This document shows, in pieces, positions 1 through 14,000 of a stretch of 64,000 bases of DNA. Both the position numbers and the translations under genes were made by a program. The DNA comes from Cladocopium goreaui (lineage: Eukaryota > Sar > Dinophyceae > Suessiales > Symbiodiniaceae). The first letter of the stretch is position 1, and each line of letters begins with the position of its first letter. Where the stretch lies: positions 147,001 through 211,000 of the forward strand of contig CAMXCT020003358.1 of NCBI GenBank assembly GCA_947184155.2, given 5' to 3'. The notes beneath the pieces were generated by a model. That model made no database searches. It saw nothing but the letters and a program-made list of their open reading frames with translations, and was not told the origin of the DNA.

Positions 1-564
1 CTCTTGGCACCATCGGTTTCCCAGCGTACTGGAGAATCCCACTGGGAGGTTTGGATAGGTGGTGCCACAGCAAAAGAGGAGGAAGCCAGTGAAGCAGTTC
101 TAAGCCTGTTTGACTTTTCCCCCTTCCTGGCCCATACTGGGATTCCATGGACACATTATTGATAAATGGATAGATAATCATAGATAATCAGTTTTTAGAT
201 GTAGGGTTCAATCGTTTGTACTATCTCACGAATGATCCGTTAACTATCCATTATCCATCCATCCATCCATCCATCCATCCATCCATCCATCCATCCATCC
301 ATCCATCGATAGTCCAAAGACTTGATCCTCCAAGTCTTCGCAAGTCTTGCGAAGTCAATTCTTGCATTTCTGGGTTTTGATGGGTTTTGCAACAGCTAAT
401 TTTCAAGGGAAAAAGAGTTGGTCACATCTCATTCGCACCCCATGTTTCAAGGTCAAAAAAACAAAGGATGAGACTGAAAAGGGGGCAACAAACCCAACAC
501 ATGGCAGATCATGGTAAACCGTGGGAGATCGACAAATTGTGGGCCACCAGCATCCTCAGCTCAG
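1..564. other. Non-coding flank, presumed intron
   Basis: No convincing exon is seen. The stretch is AT-rich, contains a CCAT tetranucleotide run at about 250-306, and ends at a CAG acceptor at 562-564 just before the first exon I can support. It is probably intron of the gene that follows. Confidence 0.4.
250..306. repeat. (CCAT)n microsatellite
   Basis: About 14 uninterrupted copies of the tetranucleotide ATCC/CCAT are read directly. Confidence 0.95.
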
Positions 565-3500
565 GCCATTCGCGCCTCTGCTTGGCCTTCGCGAACCTGG
601 GTGCTGGCAGGTGAGTTGAGACAGCCCTTGAGGTAAATCATTGTGTAGCTCAGGGTTTTTTTCATAATAATGAGGTAAACCTGACACTAAACCTCTATTA
701 GGGAATGGCTTATTATTGGGTTTATCACACTAAACGATAATGAACGCATAAGTTATTGATGAAAGAAGGAAGGCAGGAAGGAATACAAAGTAATATACAG
801 ATGTATACAATATATATATATGATTATATGTATGCACAATATGTTTCAATACGTCAAAATTGGATGGTCAATCGTGACAGATATAGCATATATTTCTATA
901 TGCCAAGAAGTGAACAGATCTACACCTCAACCAGGGCTTCTGGGGTTGTTTACTAGGTGGGGGGAGCTCGTAATACACGTCCGGGCAAGTTGTCGCGACA
1001 TCATTTCCAGCGCAATGGTGAAAAGGGGATATCCCAAAAATGGTTGGTTTGCGAAATGTGGGAATTTGCCTCGATGTATGTTTGTATATGTATACGCATG
1101 TTCATGATATGCATGTTTGTATCTCTTGGGGGTACATGTTCTCTTCTGAGTGGCAAGCACATGGTTCTTGCGGCCCCCAAGCAACAGTCAGTAGGTTCGA
1201 TGCGCGCAAGACCAGCGAACAAAGATAGTCCTCTCTTGCCATTCTTGTTGTGGATGCCACCCACCGTTTTTGGCCTGTTATGCACCAACACGAAGCTCCC
1301 GGTCTCGCAAAGTTACTTCTTTTCATCAGAAAAACAAAACAGTGGAACAATAGTTTTAGAACTAACCTTAGTAGAACAATAGTTTTTTTGCTAAACAAAA
1401 TCTTGGGTGTTTTCTGGTCTGGGCCTGCAGGCGTCTTCTTCGCGGCCCTGGCTGAGTCCTTGGGACGTTCGGGCTTTTCGGCAGAGGAGGCATGGTGTGG
1501 TCAGTTGTTCAAGGATTTTGGGAAGTTGAATCGAAAGTTTGCTGATCAGTAGGGCATTGTATGATTTTGGTTTCTTCTTTTTCCTTAATTATATACACAG
1601 TATTACACACACACACACTTAAACACTTAAACAGACATTGTATACAACCTTCATCAATCAAAAACGATTAACCAGTATATAATATTAACATATTATAATA
1701 CCCTATGGATCCAGTTGTACCTTCTGAAAGGAAGTGGGACTGGGGTATAATTTACTATAATTTGGAGGGTTAGCCGTACCTTCTCAGACAATGTTTGGAT
1801 CCATAGGCGGCACGCCGCGCGATGCTCCTGGGCATCTGCGCCAAGTTGATGGCCAAACAGGGCCGTCGTCGGGACGTGCGCCGCTCGCGGGGGTTGTGGT
1901 GTTTTGGGAAGAGATGGGGATCCGAACCATGGAAAATCATGGGAAAATCATGGACAAAAACTGGGAAAATCATGATAAAACATCAGACATGTCAGACATG
2001 ATGTGAATTTTAAGTATCAGAACTTGTGATTCTGGGATTTCTGGGGGATTGGTTTTAATCTTGTGAGCTATAGCTATAGTGTAGACCGGAGTTGGACTTT
2101 TTGACCATTCAAAGTGGTTTCACCATGAAGACCGAGGAGTTAACCATCAACAGCGCAGATTTAGTAAGGAATGGGGATTCAGCCATCAAAATAATAGATG
2201 TTTCATAGATGTGTTGATGTCAGGGCGAGCGCCAGCTGGGATTCAGGGTACCAGCTATTTGAAGTGACAGTAACTGACCCATAGTCATAGGCTTTGTTTG
2301 TACGTCCACATCTACACATGGAAAACCAGGCACACGCTCGCGAGCTGGACTTAATGGAGGTCGAATCGGAAGGATCCGGCTGGCTTTTCGTTTTGTAAAT
2401 TCCTACTGTAGGAAGAAGCCGCAGAGAAAAGATGGTCCGTTCATTTTGTTGAACGATTCATTCGATTTCACATGATTCAACAGATTTTTTTTCGGAAGGG
2501 ATTTTTTTCACATGACTTTTCATGACTTTTCCATGATTTTGCCATGTTTTTTCCATGTCTTTCTCCCCCAAACTGGTGCAGGACCTGAGAACGCTTCCAT
2601 CGAGGAGGTCGCACCGATGGTGTTGGGAGCCCTCGGGGAGGCGGTGAGGAGCATGGCGCCATGAAACATTGGGATTCCATGGTGGACTTAACCATGAAAT
2701 GTAGGGATTTCATGGGATTCCCATGGGGATTTTGTAATTTTTATAGGATTACTCCCCGAAGCAATGGGAAAATCCTCTCTAAAATCCTACTGGCAATCGA
2801 ACATGGCCATGGAAGCCATGGCCCATTTGCAGATGATTTACCTATAAAATGATATAAAATGATGGTTTTCCGTAAGAAACTGTGAGATTGACCAGAAAGT
2901 GATGGTATGGAATTGTGAAGTTATGTGACAAATTACTCTTGAATATCATATGGTATTTCAGTATCCACGTCTTATGGTATGGATGAAGAATATATTTACT
3001 CTTGACTTCTGCTACTCTTTGTAAGATCTCCTACTCCGTCAAGCGTAAAGAGCAAGAGTAAGCTGCATGTAAAGGCTACCTTTACCTTATCTCTTGCCTC
3101 CGGCAACAACACAACTCTAAAAACCTGAGTTCCGAAATACCAGGCTCGTCCTTCAAAACTTGGATAGGGAACCTGGCATCTGAATATTACATTCGTTTTA
3201 TTTTCATCGCAATGATCCCAATTGACTTTCGTAACCTTTGATGGATGGAATCCACCAACCGGGAATCTTGACTTAGAAGATGGTCGGAGATCGGTATGTC
3301 CTGTCCGGCTTCTGGGAGCCATGATGACATCATGAGACCCTGGTTGATTTATAGCGATGCCCCAATTTGGGTCCTTTGGTAATCAGCTCCATTGCTAGCT
3401 GGAACATCCCCCATTTAGTTCGAGGATTTTCCATAGCACATTAAAGCGCCCACTTATAGAATATGTTCAATTGCCATGTTTGATTACTAGAGGGTATACG

Positions 3501-6500
3501 AAGAAAATGACACCGCATCCAATGGAGCAACCCAAAGGGGGATGGGAACATCATTTAGATTTCCATTGCTAATTGGATGTGGGTGTCTCAACATGTCTCA
3601 ACCGTCAACCAGTAAGTTTATTGTTTCTTATCTGGGCCAATAGAATGTGTTTGGTTCGTGTCATACGTGATATACTACTCGGTTGAAAAATGGGATCATT
3701 ACTTTGTGTTAGTTTTGGCACCAAAATCGTGGTGGAGACAGGATAATCCCAGCCACAATCTTATTCTTATCATAAATTGTGGGAATTATACTTCTCAACC
3801 AACCAGTATTTCATGATGATGATTCATTCGGGAATGGGAAAAAAACATTTTCCATGTATTAGAAGACCGATCCTTTCCATTATGATTGGGCGTATTGCAT
3901 ACGTACATTTTAACCAACCACTGTTCAACAATCAGTAAGCCATCTACAGTATATAACATTATACAACTACTGACTAATGGTTTGTCAACAAGTTGTTATA
4001 GTTTCGTATCATAATATATCATTAGCCAACTAATTTCATCATAACGACCTAACGACGGCACCGGAATGATGGGAATTGGATTGCCGGAATCATCCCCAAA
4101 TTGGATTATGTACAGCTTCATGGTGTAGATCGCCAGAGCTCCCACTGATCTACAGCGCCCTCATTTCACAAGTTCGGACTAGAGTGACCCTCAGCAGGGT
4201 TTTCTTGCCCCGCTGATTATCCCAGATCATCATGAATCGAATAAGTTTTGGTAATGACTGCCAGTTTACCGAATGGAAAATCGCCATGTTTAATAGGCAA
4301 ATCATCGAACTAAAGGGGCCATGGCTTCCATACGTGGTGGCTCATCCCACTTACTAAGTAGGTTATATCCCTGCTTACAAGTGGGATCAAGCGGGATAAG
4401 GCTTGATCCACTGAGAACTGAACTAACCGACTTACGATCCGTGGCTAGTTCACCACCATCCACCAAGTATAGCTACATGTTGATGACTCGATGACCGGCC
4501 TCCCCTCGGCTGAGGTCCTTCAAGAACTTCCACACCGATATCAGTGAGCAGCCGCCCTCACCGACGTCCACCGCCACACAGGCGCTTTGGGTCAGGATTT
4601 GAGACACTTTTTTCACTTCAGTTTTTGGCCATTGATCATAAGTAGTTCTATGGTTTTTTTTGGTGCAACGACATGAGTTGTGGAAGAAACAAGATGTTTA
4701 TATCACATCTATAAACCTCGCCATCTTTGAAAGCCAAGACAATCATCACAATCAGATACAATCAGTAACAATTTGGTAATCTCTCAGTATGATCATAGCT
4801 GAGTACTTCTACCTGCCAGGTTCTGCGCGAGGCGCTTGCACGCGATCCGGTGGACTTAGAGGATGGCAGCGGCTGAAAGTTGTGGGATTTTGGGAATCGT
4901 GGACTTATATTCCCATCAAACATAGATTTTTAACCATCAAACATAGATTGTTTGTTAATGATGAGAAATCTGCTGGATAATCCACAAACCATCTTAATAT
5001 TTTGTGGTAAAAACGATATGGTTAAACCGGTTCAGGTGTTCCCTTAACCAACTGACAATCAGACTTTGATTTGTTATCATCCTAGTGGAGATATGATCTC
5101 CAGTTGCTCATACTCACATCCTATATCAAACATGATGCATATTACAAAATTGAACAGATTTGGCTTCCTTTTTTGTTGATCAATACCCCAATATATATAT
5201 ATACATATTAGAACACATATATATATATATATATATTGTACATTTTTTTGATTGACATTATACTTTTGCAGGTTCCACCAAGTTAAACTAATATACGGTT
5301 CGTTCAGCGGTTTAATCTGCCATTTATGGGGTTTGAACCTGTCGATTTTCCCTTCAGGAGCTCTCGATGGCCTTGGAACACGCGCGCCGTGCCGATGTGG
5401 ATGTGGTGCTGCTGCAACGTGGGGAGGCGGTGGGGATGGAGTTAATGAATGTTGATGATATAAGATCAGCACGCCAGGAAAAGTCATAAAGGTACAATCC
5501 TACTACAATTGTGGCCTATGAACTTTCTAGTTTTGCAATCAAGTCCAATAGAAACGGCATGGAGTAAGGATTGAAGTGTGAAGATTTCTCAGAGTATAAG
5601 CCTTGCAGAAAAGGTCCAGGGGATGTGAGTTCACCTACACCTGCAAAGGTTGCAGAGGATGTGGTAAACCCCATAAGAAACCACACCTCACATGACCTAA
5701 CAATTTGCCATGTTGGGGTCATCAAAATTCATTAAACATGTGGGGTATATGGTTTAGGGTTACCCCTTAGTAGAAGTTTGAGATGCCATATTTTGCTTAG
5801 ACCCAAGTAGCACAGAAAGGTCCTTAGTATCCGAAACGCAGCTTGGTCTTAGGTGTTCTTTTCAAAAAAGAATATGATGTTGATTTGAGAAGCTGATGCC
5901 AATCTAATGTTGTTTAAAGATGTTGAAACTCCCAGTTCTGAACAGCCGGTGGTTGGTGAAGATCGCCAGGAGATCTTTATGAACATCATCGAGAAGCAGG
6001 GTGCAGTGACCCGCTTGGCCACAGCGATCCAAAACCGGATGTTGAAGGACGGGTGAGATGATCTAAGTGGGTCAGTTGGATGGGGAACTGCAGCATGAAG
6101 CCATTGGGGTCCAGCGAGCTGGATTGAACAAGCCGGTGCCAAGGCAATGCCTTGCATCCCACTGTTTCATGGAAAGTCACTTACGGGTCAAAATTAAGGA
6201 CACCCACTAGTGGCTGTGCAGTAGATAGAATCGGGCAACTGTATCCAAGTATGCTGTGATTTCTCTGAATGGACATACCATGACATACCATCGTTTGTGA
6301 GATTCCACATCTTAAGATTCTACCGCCCAAATTGAACGACTACGTTTTGTATATGAACTCACCATATTTCTGTTGCTTCAATCCCCCATCTTCATGGATT
6401 TCCTCATGGTTCCTCCACTCCTTGAAATCCAGGAGTTGCGCGCCGCGGTGCAAAAGGCAGAAGAGGTGCAGTTGCAACCCAGCGAGTATCCGGCCGCCTG

Positions 6501-7389
6501 GAAAAATGGTGGGGAATGGCGCTGGGGATGGTGAACATGGTGAACATGGTGAACATGGTGAACGTGGTGAACGTGGTGAACGTGGTGAAGGGTGAAGGGC
6601 CGTGAGGGTTTTTAATCTGTCAAACCATCCAGTTTCATTCATTAATTGAAAGGTATCACAGGATATCACGGGTGTTATGGCGTTTTTCTAGCATTTGGTT
6701 AATTATTTTAAGCTTTTTGCTCCCCACCTCTGGACAGTACAAAGCATGATGCTCCGCTCAGGATTCGGCCGGATGTGGAATCCTACAACGAGCGCGTGAT
6801 GTGGTGAAAGAGGCGGATTCGATGTCTCTGAGATGTTCCAAGGGGGAACCCCAGTTTCGGACCATCGCCAAGCTCAGGAAAAACCATCCATAATTGGATT
6901 ATGTATATTATATAATACATATACACATGGGGCAACCCCCCAAAAGATAGAAGAGTAATTGATCACTAGCAGGAATCTACTTTCTAACTTTTTGTGGGTT
7001 ACTGTGCGCATTTTCGGCTGGGAACCGCTTTTAAACTTCCATTTAAATCCGCATTTTGGTTGGTTATATCCCCATGTTGGTTGGCTGCAGATCCCAGTTT
7101 TCTTGCAAAGATCTACCTTTTAGTTGTTGACATCCCAATGCTGATCGCTTCCATTCTTGCTGGTTCAATCACCAGTTTAATTGTTTGATTTTCTTGCTGC
7201 TCAAATCCCTACAATCACATAATATGTCAATGCTTCAATCCAGGTCTGTTTTCCTTGTCGCAGGAAGAATTAGCAGCTCTGGAGGAACTGAGTAGCGCCA
7301 TGAAGAGTGGAGGGGTTTGGGTGCTCAGCTTTTTCCATGGGGGGATGGGGATGAGTGGCTGGCCACCATCCATGTGGCTTCTTGGGTGA
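565..7389 (+). CDS. Multi-exon helical-repeat protein, 5' end missing
   Basis: Small exons keep one reading frame when joined: 565-606, 1431-1489, 1807-1861, 2582-2643, 4820-4861, 5358-5429, 5970-6047, about 6433-6495, about 6762-6814, and a possible last exon 7264-7389 ending in TGA. All acceptors are AG before G. Donors needed to hold the frame include GC (607, 1490, 1862) and GA (4862, 6048). The product is about 210 residues of leucine/alanine-rich amphipathic helices. The first two exons read LAFANLGAG-VFFAALAESLG, like the 'AFATLG..LFAALA' repeats I recall from RAP/FAST-kinase-like dinoflagellate proteins. Later exons read VLREALARDPVDLE-ELSMALEHARRA and ELRAAVQKAEEV. The function is not known. 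It could be two genes, and exon ends after 6433 are approximate. Confidence 0.6.
2644..4819 (+). other. Intron of the helical-repeat gene
   Basis: The flanking exons join in phase 0 across this 2.2-kb stretch, so no exon is needed here. A segment at about 4255-4330 resembles the interior of the small inverted-repeat element seen at 10.1 and 36.5 kb. A short GC-richer patch at 4498-4582 is open on both strands and was not called. Confidence 0.5.
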
Positions 7390-8048
7390 ACAGTTGCTAA
7401 GACAATTCAAGAATGGAAATTTGGCCACCATGATGTCCTTTCAGCTGGTTGCCTTTACAAAAGAACTACAGATCAGAAAATTGCACCAATGGCACTCCTC
7501 CATTCCGCTCCAAGAGACATGGCTGGTTTATGCTGCTTCACTGTTGACAGTTAATGCAGGTTCTAAGGCTTCTTGGATCTCAAGGGATTGTCTACTTGCG
7601 ATTGAAGACCGGGTTTTCCACCTGTCAAACTTAAAGACCACGAAGAAATATCTTCCATACTTTCCATCCTCAGGATTATGGTGCCAACATATCCCAACTA
7701 GACTAATACCACCTGTTGGGGATGTGTTGAACGACCAACCACATGTGTGTTTCACCGTGTTTCCTTCATTTGGTCCATATACTCGCAATCTCGCGCAAGC
7801 CTTGTTTGGAATGACTCCCGGTTGATTACCACCATGCCACTGAAAAGCCACAACAGGTATTTGTATGCTCAACTTCGTCCCAACCTGCGAATCCGTTATA
7901 GCTCTCCTGGCCATTGACGACTGGAAGAAACATCCTGACTGTATTCTACGTAGATTTGATATGAAACCTCTAAATTCCAATGGCCATGTAAAATTTATCA
8001 TAGTCACAGTCAGGGACTATCATCCATTATAGTCGCCGATCTCGAGCC

Positions 8049-11000
8049 ATGCGCGCGCTTGGCTCGCGCCTGTGCGCTGTGTCGCTGCGCACGGGCCTTC
8101 GCCATGGACTGCGATGTGTGGCGAGTGCGTCGACGGTAGGGGGGCCGAGAGTTGGGGAGACGGGGTAAAGACCTACGCTTTTCCCAAACAAAAGGGACGA
8201 TGAACATCCCGATGAGAATCATTCCCAAAAGGCAGGGTACCATGGTTTGGATTCAGGATCAAAATGACGGAGAAAACCATGGGAGTTTGCATGACTTGCT
8301 CGTCGAATGAGTTTACGCCCAACAAGCAATGGGACATTTACTAACGAAGAGGGGAAATACAAACTGGTTTGATCTGGTTTATGGCATTGTGCTTCAAAAC
8401 TTGGGAAGATGGGGGCCCAAATGACACGAATTGGATCAAATTGGTATAAGTCAAACGACCATCAGATAGGTAATGTAACCCCAAAAGCCAATCATCCCAA
8501 CATGAAGTAAGCATTGCGAGCCATCACCCCACTGAGAGAGGGCGAGTCCCAATGAAACATGCTCCCCGCACATTTACCAGGTGAATTCATCTGGTAGACT
8601 GAGGTAAGCAAAATGTGCGGGTACTAATCCCATCTAATCCCCACATTTTGGACGCACAAACATAAGAATTCTAATACATTCTAATACGAATCATATATTT
8701 TTACACGAATTACAACTCATATGTTTTCGTAAATGATGTTAGTAGGTGCAAGATGACACATTTTCACTTATTCCTTTGGGGGAATTCTCATCATCCACTG
8801 GTGGTTATCCCAGCTGGCTGTTGTTTTCCGGGTGGATAGAATGGGTAGAATGGGAATAGCCGATTTTCAGACAAAGCCACCTACACCAAGAATCCACAAA
8901 AATCATCGCCTCTATTCGACTCAGTGTCTTTCCGCTGTATTTGAGGCACCACGGGGAAGCTTTGCCACCCTGAAACCAGATGACTTGCAGAAACTGAAAC
9001 AGATGCCTGGCAGCACAGCACCGGTGATGTCAGACGGCTTCAGCTTTTCATCCCATCTACACCTAGGATCCTGGGCCCACAGAACGTCATGACACCAGAG
9101 GAGGTGGAACGAGAGGAGCCCATGTCGCCAAGGAACAGGAACTTACCACGAAAATGTCGTGATGTTTGTAGTGATCGATGGCTTTTGCTGACCTTTAACT
9201 GTATGTTTCTATCATTTTCTATCTCTTTTTTGGCTTCTCATATATGTGGTTCCTCTACAAAGGGGGAATGTCCCAGTGCCCATATTGAGAGGATTTACGG
9301 ATGATTGAGCCACTCTGTGGAGATGATACCTGAAGTTGAAAGCCATGGCTACTGCGGCCCATCAACTGAGCCCAATGAGTCACTGTTGATTCGACTCCTC
9401 AAGTTGCGACATGACTTGTAAGTTCAGTTTTTTTTTGTTATAACGCATTATAAACCTATATAAACCTCATCGATTCCCAGATATTCCCTTTTTTTTTTCG
9501 GGGGGCGGTGCTGTCGACCGATGCCAGGATTTGCTGAGATACAACCAGGACTGGATGGGCCACTTGGTCCAAACTGGGGCGGCTTCCCGGGCAGTGTCCA
9601 CGGTTAGAAGATCACTTTAGTGTAAACATATAATTATACATATATACATGTATAATCATGTATATAGATACAGTTATATATATATAGATATAGATACATA
9701 GATATATAGATATATACATGTATATATATATATATAGATACATAGCTATAGAATGATATAGCATGATATAGAATGATATAGAATGATATAGAATGATATA
9801 AACTGATATATGATGATATAGAATGATATAGAATGATAATAGAATGATATAGAATGATATAGAATGATATAGATATTATAGATATTATAGATACATAGAT
9901 ATTATATATACATAGATATTATAGATAAATGTACATTGTACATGTAAATGTTGTGGGGAGGGCGTGGGGCACAACATTTTTCTCCAGACTCTACTGGATG
10001 GAGCGCAGTTTTAGGATGCTTGTGCTGTTTTGTTCTTGCATATGCAGATGTTTTTTCGCGTTTGCATGGCAACTGCTGCCAAAATTTAACCTATGGTTGG
10101 GGAAGGTGCCAGCTTCCTACTATGGTTTACCCTCTGGTAAACTAACATAATTATGGAACATCACCATGTTTAATGGGTAAATCAACTATAAATGGCCATT
10201 TTCAATAGCTATGTGAAATTACCAGAGGGTATGGTTTAATACTAATCCTATTAATGCGTCAGGGAGGGCTGAGCATCACCAAAGCCGTATTCTTCGTAGG
10301 TGGGTCCCACTCCCATCTTCGCCTCGGGTGAGCTTTTTCAAATGGGGCATCCAAAATCATCCAAAGATTGCCAAGAAACCTACCATTTGGGGATTGTTTA
10401 CCTTGTTTATGGCACCCATTTATGGTGATATTGGGGAGAAAACCCATGATTTTGGTGTAGCCCGCTGGCCCAATTCCCCAATTCTAGTAACATGTCATGA
10501 CCTTTGGTGAAGCCGAGGCAAATGGGAGGGTCGTAGTGCAGCGGTGTTGAAGCCAGTGCGGAAGCCTGGAGATTGGACGTCAACGTGATCAGTTGAGCCA
10601 TTGGAAATACCCCGGAAATTCCCATGGCATGGTACGATGTTGGGTGATGTTGGGTGATAGATTTCCCTAATATGGGTTATAAATGGGTTATAAGAATCCC
10701 CCGTTTAACCCTCGCAAAATAATCAATCAACAAGGGTATTTTAGTGGCTCAAATGATGAATGAGATGAGTCGAGCGCCAGAAGCTGCAGCCTTGAGAATG
10801 GCCAAAGGTGGTCGGTGATTCGTGCTTCAACATTCAGAAGGAAGACCCTGCTCAATGATATCAAACTATCAACAACTCATGGTATCTCGGTAACTCCATA
10901 TTTGTGACACAATTCGACTTGCATTGTAGCTTCTATGTCGTGTGACAGACAAACACACAAGAGCATTCCGAATCTACCTGCTCTACGTATCTAAGTGGAT

Positions 11001-14000
11001 GTCTTTTGAATACACGACACGAAAAGACAATACATTCCCAGAATGGGTTTAATTAAGGGGAAACAGGAACGCCCCCCCTATTTAGCGGTAAAGTCCGGTA
11101 AAGCGCCATGATTCTGTGCCGAGGCAACCACAAAGGAAGTCTCCGAAATCCTGGCGTATCTTGGTTGACTACCAAAAGGGATTGGGTCGTCATTCACCTC
11201 CTAACATCACGAAATGTAACTGGTATGTAATGGTATGTAACTACCAAGGTTTTGACCCAGTACCATCCATTGCCAGCAAAATGATTCAACATGAGCTTTT
11301 CTGAAAGTGTTTGTAACTTGGCCAAAGGTTTATGGATTTAACTCGGCACACAGTACGATGGTTGGTCGGCGTAGACTCCTTGCCATTGCAGCTTCTGGCC
11401 CTTCTAGTGGAGGACTGTGCAAGCTGAGGAGTCATATCATATGGTTTTCCAGATTGGTATTGGTGAATGCTCCACGGCTGAGAAGCACCATTTCTTCCCG
11501 CGTTTTGGAGGTCAATGTCCATACATCCTGTGGTATTTCGCTTCAGGTATGCGAATGGGCAAAATCTGGCCGTGGTGCCACAGGGCGGGAACACAGGCCA
11601 GCTGCTGGTCATGATTGGTCAGGTAACAGACCTTGACATTATTTGGGTATCTGGATACCTCAGAAAACTTTTTTTGATCTATATAGCATCATCTAACCAG
11701 TTCTCCCTTTCATGTCCCTTTGGCTTTTTCTGACGCTTAACTCTGCATTTTTGGCGCATGGTCCAGAAGTTGTTCACAGTTTCCCAAAGAACTTTGGTGG
11801 TAAATTTCAAATGTAATTTCCCCAATTTATGATTAATTTGGTTCCCTATATTGCCTATATTCTCATATTTTTCATTCCCACATTTCCTATAATCCTGATA
11901 GAAAATCCCATATCTTATCATAGATTCACTGATATTTCCATATATTCCCCTTATATAGTCTCTATTTTTTTTGATGTTTTGGTGGGCATCCCCCGTTTTC
12001 GATTTACCTTGTTTCCCAGGCCTGGTGGGTGGCTCCGTGCCGGTGCATGACGAATTGGTGCTGTCCTTGCTGCGGATGAATCACATCGAAGCCTTGGAGC
12101 TCCGGAGAAGTCAGATTTCATGGGGGATCATGGGAAACTGGTTGGTGGTTTGGAACATTTTTTATTTTCCCCAATAGTTGGGATGATGATCCAATCTGAC
12201 TAATATTTTTCCAGAGGGGTTGAAACCACCAACCAGGAAAAAATAAAAAATCTGGCATATTGGGATATAGCAGTCATAGGATATGGGATAAGATATGGGA
12301 TATCACATGGGATATGACGGATAGTATTATACAATTAAAAGCACCAATCAACTATAAGAACACCCAAAAACATACAGAAAAGTTGGACATTTTGGAGCCT
12401 TTGGGGGGAAACATCATCGAACTACTGGGACCTTCATGACTACCAAACATGCTTACCACTGAGGGGACTGAACATACTAGTTTCTGTGAGGCTGTGGAGA
12501 ATGTGTAATAAGATACTGCAAGAAAAATGTGTTTTTTTTGCGGTACAGGGTACAGGTCCATAGAGTTCTATAGTAACCCCAAAAAGATGCAGACAAGTTG
12601 GGCATGTGTTTTTTTGCGTGAAAAAATAATCTAACATAATCTAACTAGACCATTTTGGTTTAACACTGTTCGGCATCTTTTTGATGATTGACAATATCTG
12701 TCTAGTACAGTCATTTGACTACATCAAGTATATCTTATTGGTTAGCAAGGTTTCAAAGGCTTTCACAATAGAGCCCGTCTTGGACTGGCCTGCGCATACG
12801 CATACATAAACGGCTTCAAATACGCAAACAAAACGCATATTCCCGACATATCCAGAAATTGCGGCTACTAGCTGTTTTCTTTATGTTTCTGTTTGCGTTT
12901 CTTTTACGTAAGCGATAAAATAAGGCCTTATTTGCCTAAAATAAGGTCTTATTTTTCTCCCGACATAAATAAAACATAAACCATAAACACATGTACAAAC
13001 ACAAACGTTACAACATGTGTTTGCGTTCTCGTTTGCGTTTTGTTTATGTTTTCTATACGTGCGTTCCAAAATAAGGCCTTATTTTGCGTGATTTGCACAA
13101 AATAAGGTCTTATTTTTCCTCCGACATAAAAAAAACACATGAATTCGCAAACGTATAAATAAGTAAAACATAAACACAATGCAATCCAGTCCCAAAATAC
13201 GTTAATATGTCACATGTATTTCGCATATGTTTCACATATATTTCACATACGGCTCACATATGTTTTCACTTGCGCTGCACATACGCTTCACATACGCATC
13301 ACATACGTTCCACCAGCGTAAAAATCTATGTTTCATATGAGTTTTACATATGTTTTGCATGCGCGGCCACTTAGGATATGTATACGTACCCCCTCGTCAG
13401 CTCCTATAGACAGAAGCCCTGGAGGCTTTTGGGATTCAGCTAACTTATTGGGGATCCTTTTGACAGTATCTACCAATCCAACCAGTCCAAAAGCCGATGG
13501 CGATTTTACTGTACTAGATATTGTTTGTGCGTATAATATCTAGTCGAGTCCAATGAATCTATACCTATATACTTGAATCGAGTCCTATCTATTTATATAT
13601 ATATATACCATCACAGCCAAGAACCTATAAAAAAGCAGGTCGCAACTCAAGAACCTGGCTTTCATTAACCCTCATGTGAAAAACCTGGTTTTCACATAAA
13701 ACCTATATTTCACCATATGGTTATTTCATGATATATTATGAACTATCATTTTATGCCATATCATTGCATTGTCACAACATGTCATGGTATTTCATACCCC
13801 TTTATAATAATTCACAACACATCATTGCATGATCATATCACTTCATGGCATTTCATGTCCCACCTTGGCATTTCATACCCAATCATGGCATTTCTTAGCA
13901 TTTCATGCCGTATCATGGCATTTCATAGCATTTCATGCCATATCATGGCATTTCATACCACATCTTGGCATTTCATATTCATACCGTATCAAAGCATTTC

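Noticed and set aside
4498-4582. Possible exon (plus: SFKNFHTDISEQPPSP; minus: VDVGEGGCSLISVWKFL)
   Set aside because: It is open on both strands with no decisive splice context, and the flanking exons already join in phase without it.
10407-10625. Minus-strand ORF in a D2HGDH intron ([18 protein letters not shown])
   Set aside because: It is isolated, short, without splice support on that strand and with no recognisable family.
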